Part shown: positions 55,865-64,000 of the stretch, piece by piece
Layout: each line of letters starts with the position of its first letter
Position numbering within the stretch: position 1 is the first letter of the stretch
NCBI GenBank assembly: GCA_037157565.1
Contig: JAZHRO010000036.1
Coordinates: forward strand, 132,502,001-132,566,000
Direction of reading: 5' to 3'
DNA from: Thalassia testudinum
Lineage: Eukaryota; Streptophyta; Magnoliopsida; Alismatales; Hydrocharitaceae
DNA length: 64,000 nt
Translations under genes and position numbers: made by a program
The notes under the pieces: model-generated
Told to the model about the DNA's origin: nothing
What the model saw: only the letters and a program-made list of their open reading frames with translations
Database searches by the model: none

Positions 55865-58069
55865 TGACACTAAGAATCCCAAGGAATGATGGAACCTAAT
55901 TGAGGGTTTAGTGGATGCCCCAAATGGGTGGGGTTAATGGTGAAATTGTTGTAAACCCTAGATGGGTAGTGTGTGTGTACGTATGCCTTTAATTTGAGCT
56001 TGAAGCTCCATAAGTGCATTAAAAGCAATCTGAATTGGCTAAGTAATGACTTAAACTTCACATGATAATATCTATGACTTGACCAAAGTCTAATACGATG
56101 AAATGCTTGGATCCTAAGGTCTTGGGTAAGATCCCAGGTGATCCACTAGGTCTCTGAGGCTTCGTTCCGAACACAGAAACCGATGAAATTAAATGATAGT
56201 AGGTCTGGTAGGTGAGCTCATAAGGCTGCACCTTTGGATTTGGTGAACCATAGGTTCACTGCTCAGGTAAGGGACCCGAGGTGTTGCAGTAGTTGGAGGC
56301 TAGCAAGGAACCTATTGCGGAACTTGGAGAGTTCTCGGGTTTGGTGATAGGCCCTGGGCTATCATCGATGTTTGGTACTTAGATGTACCCGAATCCCACT
56401 CGATGCGGAGGTACTCGTGGCTCTAGGCTCGTAGGCACCCGCATGCGTAGCAAGAGAAGGTGGGGTACTTGGTACTCATAGCTAGAGACTCACTTAGTGC
56501 CCATATGTACGAGATTCGCCTGGGTACCATAATAGATTGGTTAAGATCTCATCCTACAACGGATTGAGAGGGTACACCCGAAAATTACACTCCTACGGGG
56601 AACTGCTCCTGGCGGTAGCATTGGTGTGGCTCAACAATTCTAGGCAATCCTGGGATGATTATCTGATTTGATTTATGATTGGTCCTTGTTGGACATGAAC
56701 CAAACTTGCTTTTCGTGGTCGTAAGGTATAGGCCTAGGTAGCTCCTAAGAGGCCTAACTCTTCTAGCTGAAGCTAGCAACATTCTCGATACGTTGAAAAC
56801 AGACATGTCTTTTCTAAGATCAACAAACTTGCTAGCCTCTCCCTTGGCCAGGGCGAGACTACCGAGCTAGAAATCCAAGGAAATGACGCATCTCAATCTC
56901 CACTGGTAGAGAGGGATGATTCCCAAAATCTAATCACTGAGGCTTGTGAGAGAATAAATTTTATACTACTAAATGATAGGAAAACAAGGCAACGTGATTA
57001 ATGGGTTCAAACTATGACGGTTGGTCAGATACACTATGGTGTTGAGTGTGGGCTAGGGATCTATCCATTAGTGAAATTGTACACTATTCTGTGTTTTTAT
57101 TGTGATACAGTAGTTGTTGAGTCCCTACTAAATCGGTTGGCTCATCCCTACGTTGTAAGTACTTTCAGGTCGTTGCTGTCATGAGTCATCGACGCTTAGG
57201 ACTCGTCGCTGCACAAGTTTTGCTGATACTGTTGACAGGTAACTTTTATGTTCTGAGTTTACAGTGGATTTTCTATCTGTTATATGCATGCTAGATACAT
57301 ACTTTGGTTTAAAGTAGATTTCTATTTAGTTACTACTTTGCAATGTCTATTGTGCCATTCTCCTAATGTTTTCTTCTATTTTTCTTAATGAATGGAACTC
57401 TTTAATAGCTCAACTTAGTTAGATACAACCTGAATTAAATAAATCAGCACCTCTTTCATTGTCATTCCACGAAACTTTGACCCTCATTTAGGGGATTGGG
57501 TTTTTGGGGCATGACAAACTCTCCCATACTCAAACGACAGAATTGCAGTAGAGAAAATAATCATAATTTCTCAATCTTAAGGTCAAAAAATGATGGGTGA
57601 TCATGTGTGCTTGTGTGAAACCCATGCTTTCACCTTTAACCCAAGTCAATCCTATGCCAAATCCTTGCCATTGTAGCTACAATAGCCATGAATCATAAGG
57701 AGTTAGCAAGGGATCTTGTGGTTAGCTAAGATTAATGACTACCATTTAAAAATTTGAAAAGGATTAGCAAGCTACTCCTTTTCACATATGGTTATTGCCA
57801 AGTAGGTATATATAATTCTAATTAGTTAGTTAAGTAGACCGTCAAACTTAGCTCAAGCCATAGTTTGTTAAAATTTATATGCTAATCATCTAGTTGGGAT
57901 TGCAATTGTGTTTTGAAAAGAAATTTCCTATTTATCCTTATATATTACTTATGTTTTAACATTTAATCCTTAACACGACTACTTGCATAAAAAACCTTAT
58001 TACATTCATATTAATTGATTTTGCATCATAAGAATTTGTTATTAGCAAAGCTAACAAATGGTTTAAAAA
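55865..58069. other. no gene recognised
   Basis: Unassigned, probably old repeat DNA. A GGGGCATGACA at about 57509-57519 looks like an LTR terminus, but no matching start or target duplication was found. AT-rich from 57700. Confidence 0.4.
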
Positions 58070-58600
58070 GTGGGTAAACAAAATTATATGTGGCAATCAA
58101 CATTGTCTTTCTCAATTTTGACCATGAATTGCATATTCAGGTGGATTTTGCATAATCACATAGCACCAAAGCTATTGCTGAGGTTAGGCAGAGTAGGGAT
58201 GGTTTATATCTCATGGCTCAGTCACTTTTTGGTTCTTGTGACTTCTAATGAAGAAGCTAAACTCCATGCCCTACTTTTGAAAATTGATCTGACAAATTCA
58301 ATGGAGAGTTACTCTACACTAGTCCTCTCATATTGTTCCAATGCTGTTGCTATGATTTTAGAAAAACATGTATCAGTATGGCATGCTGAAACCCCAATCA
58401 AGGATTGCAGGAGCTCCTATTAGGAATCCTCTAATCTTCGTTAATGTTGTTAGCTGTGCTCACACTCATGCTCTTACCAAGTATAGCCTTACTCATGGTG
58501 TTTAGAGATAGATGGATTTCCCCCCATGATATCTAGATTGCATTTCTCTTCTCCATTAAATGAAAGCTTGTAAGTATTTGTCTCTTAAAAAAAATAAATA
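58070..58600 (+). pseudogene. probable LINE 3' end (RNase H-like relic)
   Basis: The plus-strand frame contains LVTSNEEAKLHALLLKIDL, resembling the RNase H-like module at the C-terminus of plant LINE and LINE-derived proteins. In other frames, HAHALTKYSLTHGV-like and RWMDFPP-like words follow. Several frameshifts and stops are present. It is followed by a stop and an A-rich tail (about 58586-58602), consistent with a LINE 3' end. Weak but coherent; no enzyme could be made. Confidence 0.45.
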
Positions 58601-61059
58601 AGATACTTTTCTAACACCTTTTTCTAAAACTAATTAATGTTACAAGTATACATATTTGTGAGAAGGAAAGTTTCTCTTATAATGGCAGTGATTTCATTGC
58701 AGGATAATTTGTATCTCACGTCAAACCATACCCGAGCAGGTGGAATCTACGTATCCAACGTTTGTTTGACAGAGTAAGGTTCTTTCTATGAGCTCCATTT
58801 GATTCCATTTTTTATTTTATTATTTGATGGACCTGGAAGGCAATGGTCATCAAAAAAGGAATTGTAATTAGTGAAAATTAAATATAGTCACAAAATTAAA
58901 AATATACATAAATAATAAAAAAAATAAAAAATTATGGACCAAATTTTATTTGATATAGGTATAAATACGAAGAAGGGATTTAACCTTTTAATATTCATTA
59001 TATATGATGTCATGCGTGAGATATAACTCTTTTAATATTCTCTCATTTGATGTGTTCCCTTTACGTGGATTTGAAATTTTTTTTATAGGTTACAAATCAT
59101 TGGAGGTTATACATTGGAAAACGTACTCTGCACCAAAGCAATGGAGAATTATCGCGAAGTAATTGAAAGTTAAGAAGAGTTGACTGCTCAACTATGATCC
59201 GTATTTTGACGCGAACAACTGAATCTAAGTGAATTTTGTTGTTATAAACACCAATCGATTAAATTTTTCTCAAGAAGATAATTTTTTCTCTTATCATTTC
59301 TTTTTAAGTAGAAATTGTAAAAATGTGATCAAACTATGTCAGAGGTAAAGGTTAAAGTTAATTAAAATTTAGAAAGTCTTAATTTGTAAATGATAAGATA
59401 AGTGATTGATTGTTGAGTTATAAGTTAATATATTATTATTAATTTTCTATTGAAGGTGATGATTGAGTGTAGATTAGTATGAATAGATGTGATTGATGGG
59501 TGATTGTTATGATAAGTATAAATAAATTAATAATATGATGTGATAAATGATAATAAATATAAGAAATTAAAATATAATATGATTGTGAAAATATATGTTG
59601 TAATATATTTTATAATATAGAATTAATATATTGAAAATTAAAATTAATTTGTTAAAAATAGAAATCAACTAATTGAAAATCAAGTAGATCAAAATATATC
59701 TGTTGGAGATAACTTTTAACTGATTGAAAATTAAAATATATTAATTAAAAATAAAAATATACTAATATATTTCTTTTTTATTAGTGGTAAATAGTTTTTC
59801 ACTTAAAATATGATTTACACGTATAGAAACTGATTTTCCATTTATAGAAAGTAGGTTTTACTGATAAAAAAATTAAAGAATATGAGTTGAAAAATGTAAA
59901 AATTAACGTAAAAAGTGATGTACAGAGAGTTGTAAATGTAGTCCTCACTTAATATATTTCTTTTTTATGTAAAAAAAATACTCAACAGTGGTGGGGTCCA
60001 CTACTGTTGAAATTAACAATAAAATACTTCTGTATTGATGCAAACCATTCAAATCACCTTCCAAATCACTTGATACCGATGTAAAACCAACATATCACCT
60101 TCGAAATAATTTTGTACAAGTGCAAAATTAAATTTCAAGTATTTTTTCACATATGATAAGTGATTTTTCACCTGAGGATTTAAGGTTTAGGATTTAGATT
60201 CCTCTAAACCCTAAGGTGAAAAATCATTTCTCATACGTGAAACCACTTTCCATAAACCTAAGCCCTAAATCCTAAACTCATAAGTTAAAATCACTTTGCA
60301 CAGATTCAAAATCACTTTACACCAGTACAAAACCACAAAATCACCTTTGAAATAATTTTGTACCTATATAAAATAAGATTAGACCAGTGCAAAGTTACCT
60401 TAGAATAACTTATCACTGGTATAAATAATTTTACATCGATATAAATTACACAGAAAAATTTATGACCAGTACAAAATAATTTATTACCTATATAAAATTA
60501 TTTATCACCTATACATTCTAATTCAAGTGATGTGATAATTTTTTTAAATATAATTAAATATATCACATAACAAACCTTTAATTCTTTTATATTTTTACAC
60601 TAAATATCAAATAAAAATCACATTGATATCACTTTACATCACAAAATACATCATATTATATGTTTCTTTACATTTTAGTAAAATTAAAATATATCAATTA
60701 AAATTATAACTTTTTTTTTATAAAATACATCATCATGTATATTTATTTATATATTTTTATATTAAAATAATATTTTTTTCGTAACTTGCATTTTGAAAAC
60801 TTACGTTAGATAAAATCCCACCTTCACCGGGTCCAAGAGAATTCTGTTCACCCATGTTTTGGATGAAAATATTATGAAATCCAACACAGGGAAAAATAGT
60901 TAAATGGCAGCATGGGCCGAATCAGAGAGAAAACGTACCGTACAACAGTAGTAACTGTCGAAGCTCCGGGACATACAGTTCGTACACAAGGATTGAGGAC
61001 CAAAATTTGACTTCCATCCTCCTACTCCAAACTTTACATTTCATCCTCCGATAATTCAA
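58601..61059. other. very AT-rich intergenic DNA
   Basis: No coding content. Degenerate repeated words (for example 'gaaataattttgtac' near 60100 and 60345) and a foldback at 60147-60240 suggest old MITE-like or satellite-like sequence. Confidence 0.5.
60147..60240. repeat. 94-bp foldback
   Basis: The arm 60147-60173 is the reverse complement of 60214-60240 except for about four bases. The inner part (TTAAGGTTTAG and CTAAACCCTAA) also pairs. The whole forms one long hairpin. Could be the core of a MITE or a source of small RNA; no target duplication was identified. Confidence 0.7.
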
Positions 61060-61128
61060 ACCTCACCATGTGCCCCCTCTTTACCCCCTCCCCTCGATAG
61101 TGGTGTTCCTCCTTGGAAGATGCACCAT

Positions 61129-61131
<3 letters not shown>

Positions 61132-61157
<26 letters not shown>
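61132..61157 (+). repeat. GA microsatellite upstream of the RIN4-like gene
   Basis: An AG/GA run about 200 bases before the start codon, followed by a C-rich run (about 61200-61226). GAGA-type runs are common in plant promoters and 5' leaders. Confidence 0.85.
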
Positions 61158-61161
<4 letters not shown>

Positions 61162-61286
61162 CTTTATTGGCATGACATAAAGGTTCCCCCCACACACAAC
61201 CCCCCCACACCCCCCCCCCCCACCCCGCCAGTTTCTCTCTCTCTTGCCCTCCAAGCCACCCCTTGATTAAGACACTCCCACATCCC

Positions 61287-61293
61287 TATTTAA
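61287..61293 (+). promoter_or_regulatory. possible TATA box of the RIN4-like gene
   Basis: TATTTAA in CCCTATTTAACATC, about 55 bases before the ATG. This would give a very short leader, so it is uncertain; transcription may start further upstream. Confidence 0.3.
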
Positions 61294-61347
61294 CATCTGC
61301 GACACCAGAGCTTGTCCGTCTCCTCCGAAGCACTGGTTGGTGCAGCA

Positions 61348-62032
61348 ATGGAGGTACGCTCAGAGCTGCTGAAGCTCTTGTTTCCTCTGTTGGTTTTTGT
61401 CAAAGGAAAAAAGGTGGGACTTTTTCTTTTCTTTTTATTCCGCAGTGCCCGAACGTGATGATGATGAACAAGTGGCAAGTCCCTACCTTTGGGAACTGGG
61501 ATTACTACGACCATGCCGTCCCTGTTACCCACTACATCGAATCCGCAAGGCAGGCGGGTCTGATCCGTCGCCAGTTATACTCAGAAGATGCCGACCTGTT
61601 CAAGCCCCCCCCTCCGCCTTACAGCTACCACAAGGTGCCTTCTTTCTTCTTAATGGAATAAGGCTGTGTGTGTTTTTTTTTTAAATTAATTTGTAGAGTC
61701 AAGTTCGGAACTTTTGTGTGGGTTTTGTCAGAGGAGGGTGAATCCGAAGCAGGGGAAGGTGGAGGGCGATCTGAAGGAGCAGTCGACGAGGGTGGTGAGA
61801 AGAGCGCCCAAGGCTGTGGATGAGGACCTGTACAAGATACCACCGGAGCTTCTGCAGCAGAAGAGCAAGAGGGTAAGAGGCAAGAGGAGGGATTTTGATT
61901 GGGATCTATTTTGAGTGTTTTTTTCTTTGTTTTTGAGCTCTCTTCTTTTTAGTTAAATAGTGCGGATTTTTGCAGAAGGTGGTGGTGAGTGATTTCTGGA
62001 AGAGGTGCCTTGGTTTGAGCTGCATTGCATGA
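61348..62032 (+). CDS. RIN4/NOI-domain family protein, 4 exons, 130 aa
   Basis: Predicted exons are 61348-61353, 61446-61634, 61732-61872 and 61976-62032, with GT..AG introns (61354-61445, 61635-61731, 61873-61975) and one continuous frame. The protein has the NOI/AvrRpt2-cleavage motif VPTFGNW (residues 14-20; family pattern VPxFGxW). DYYDHAVPVTHYIESARQAG follows it, then a poly-proline patch (56-60) and a basic middle. The end is KRCLGLSCIA, with two cysteines that could be lipid-modified for membrane attachment, as in RIN4. RIN4-like proteins are plasma-membrane immune regulators; this small member's role is unknown. The first coding exon has only six bases (ATG GAG). If it is wrong, ATG at 61458 would start translation. 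Confidence 0.8.
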
Positions 62033-64000
62033 AGAGCAGAGGAGATATGATGAAGATGGGTTTGGGTTTGGGTCTGGATTTGGGGGCAAAGACACGACGA
62101 TCTTTGGATGGTGTGAATGGGCTTTTGGGTGGTTTCTGATGTGTAGCCTAGTGGCTTCTGCTGTCTCCTGCTCACTTTGTTTTGTTGAGTGGTTTTTTGT
62201 TTGGATGTTAATACTTTTGATACATGTTTGGATATGCAATGGGAGCAACACAAAAATTAAAAAGGCTTGGCCTTTTGCATGCATGCATGGGGGATGCGTC
62301 CCTCATGTGCGGTTGTATTCTGCTTCCTTCCTTTTTATTATATAAAGAAAAAGAATAGCTTTTGGACTTTTATGACTGTATGTTTTGATTCTAGTGGGTG
62401 TTTTTCTCTCCTGGTAACTTTTATGGTTTCGTTAGATTCTGCATGGTGATCGGTGGCTGGCTACAGCTAAATCTTTTTGTTTTTTTTTTTTAGCCCTTTC
62501 TGGAAGAATAACGTGTAGTTTGTTGCCAAGAGGAAAATAAATAAACGACGAGAGATTATTTGAAAAATAAAAGAAATAACCCTATCTCCTTCACTTTTCA
62601 AGATTTTTTTCAACGTCTTCCCTCTTCAAAGAATGGCACGCATTATAAACAGTTTGAGCAACCTTTTGGGTATGTTTAACATAATCCTTGTGAAATGTTC
62701 CCTGAAAGGGGGAGGTGACAAGATGTGGCATGGGGAACCCTCCCAGAAGACGTACTGGGAGAATTGTTATTACTCGACGGCGGAATCCACCGTGATGAAA
62801 TCATTCTTTTGGATTTTTTTCTTGGTTTTTCGTATCTTCCGGTGGTCGAGGTTTGTGCATCCAACATGCCTTATTATCAATCAAATCAGACGTGGGATGG
62901 GATGATGGATGGGGAATCAAATGGGGACCTGTAGCCTCTATTTGTGGATTGTCAGAATTCAGAAATGAATGTGGTGTGGAGTGGAAGAAGATGTTGCATA
63001 TATAAATTGGAAATGTAGGATGTGGAAGGTCACATTGAACGTTATCTTAAAGTTTACCATTAATTATGAAAATAAGTTCTAAGAATCAGTATGATTTTAA
63101 AAATAATATTTTTTAAAACTATTGTAGATTCGATTAACCTCTGTAGGCAATTAAATACTAGCTAGCAAGGCAATTCGAATGGAAATCTGAATTAATACAA
63201 GATCGATGGAACTTACTTTTCGTAGTAGGTGCAAAGGATGGTCACCCATGTCTGTCCAAGGAGTGGAGTATGCGTGTCAGTATGTGGCAACTGACATCTT
63301 CCAGCTTCCCTATCTAATGGTGTCAGTTGCTGTCCACATATAAAGGTCAAAAATATTGTTGCATTGATACGAATTCCTGGAAATACCTCATGAACATTTA
63401 AGTAAAAGGCTTTCCACTGGTTTCTTTTCAAGTTTCTTCATTTGTCAAAAGAGGTTACGTATCTTAAATAATATTACAGATACGAAAATAAATTTAGAAA
63501 AATTCTTGGCCTGTTCCCACGCTGCCATAAAGAGATCCTTGATGGGATTATTTATTGCAGCGAATCAAATGGGATGATTCTACCCTCTTTGAATATGCAG
63601 TTGTGGAACCACTGCTCTGTTTTGCCATTAAAAGGGACCTTCCAATTTGGGTCCTTTTCTGGCTGGACGGAATATGGCCGGCGCAGGCACTACTGGCGGT
63701 GGACTTCTCTTTCTGCTTTGTCAGGTTGAGAAAGAGAGAGAGAGACGGACGTTGCTTCTTTTCTCTAGTTATTTCATTAACTCTTCTTTCCCTCCAATAA
63801 CCCACTCTTCTTAAAATGATTAATGTTCCTTTCTTTCTTTCTCCCATCTTTCCTTTTTCACTTCTCTACGCTCCGGTTATTGTTTAAGTTATTATTTATT
63901 TGTAGGAATTATATCATTTATACTGTATTTGAGCTTTGTAATCTTAGGTTATAATAATCTTGTGATAGAGTTTTTAATCTCGAAATTATCTAATTTTAGG
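62033..64000. other. 3' UTR and intergenic DNA, no further gene recognised
   Basis: Follows the RIN4-like stop codon. T-rich 3'-UTR-like DNA runs to about 62350, with an AAAGAAAAAGAATAG-type A-rich end. Short frames at 62633-62934 and 63555-63800 (both strands) show no domain. A GA run at 63730-63744 and CT-rich DNA near 63830 are microsatellite-like. Confidence 0.5.

Noticed and set aside
57509..57519. GGGGCATGACA as an LTR terminus
   Set aside because: No matching start, partner LTR or target duplication found; a candidate start near 52052 gave flanks that do not match.
62633..62934. Overlapping frames after the RIN4-like gene
   Set aside because: Frames of similar length on both strands, no recognisable domain or splice support.

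Overview
This is plant nuclear DNA: AT-rich background, microsatellites, one intron-containing gene and a dense, nested pile of LTR retrotransposons. The lineages present (a Tekay/Del-type chromovirus with the plant iMet primer site, Sirevirus-like copia elements, Tat/Athila-type relics) and the style of the polyproteins suggest a flowering plant, probably a monocot. The species cannot be fixed from the sequence alone. No tRNA, rRNA, CRISPR or bacterial-type feature was seen.

Layout. 1-8.9 kb: unassigned repeat-like DNA with palindromes, a decayed Tekay-type LTR piece (about 1.34-1.54 kb) and a candidate Tat/Athila-type LTR (about 7.1-8.86 kb). 8.9-12.8 kb: a decayed minus-strand Sirevirus-like copia element with a broken gag. 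14.8-19.9 kb: a complete, very young, gag-only Sirevirus-like copia element (14839-19857; two 1744-bp LTRs; target duplication ACCTC). 22.3-28.2 kb: a truncated minus-strand Tekay relic (one LTR plus broken pol). 28.28-31.11 kb: an abnormal Tekay derivative with the same LTR end (U5) at both termini in inverted orientation, flanked by the duplication GGACC. 31.16-32.88 kb: a solo copia LTR (duplication AAGAT). 33.19-43.57 kb: a full-length Tekay chromovirus (2674-bp LTRs; duplication CATTG). The last three sit in one AGCT-rich host sequence that resumes at 43567 and looks like an older Tat/Athila-type LTR. 47.1-47.5 kb: a Tat/Athila integrase tail. About 49.6-51.5 kb: another candidate LTR ending at a TGGCACCGTTGCC primer site. 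53.17-55.86 kb: a solo Tekay LTR (duplication ATTTC). 58.07-58.6 kb: a likely LINE/RNase H 3' relic. 61348-62032: the one convincing host gene, a four-exon RIN4/NOI-domain protein. The rest is AT-rich intergenic DNA.

How it fits together. Every mobile element is copy-and-paste. Tekay gag, zinc knuckle and protease-RT-RNase H-integrase-chromodomain lie in one frame but are cut by two stop codons, so this copy is probably not autonomous. The gag-only copia element has no enzymes and would need a partner. The LTR promoter regions of both superfamilies carry dense arrays of the palindrome CAGACGTCTG (a GACGTC C-box core) at start-to-start steps of 20, 12 or 22 bp. The second copia family has a different palindrome (GTACCGGTAC) in 19-20-bp pairs. 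The U5 regions of both copia families also carry a run of consecutive hairpins whose arms differ in sequence but pair. These phased arrays, the hairpin runs and the double-U5 insertion are the main candidates for new biology.
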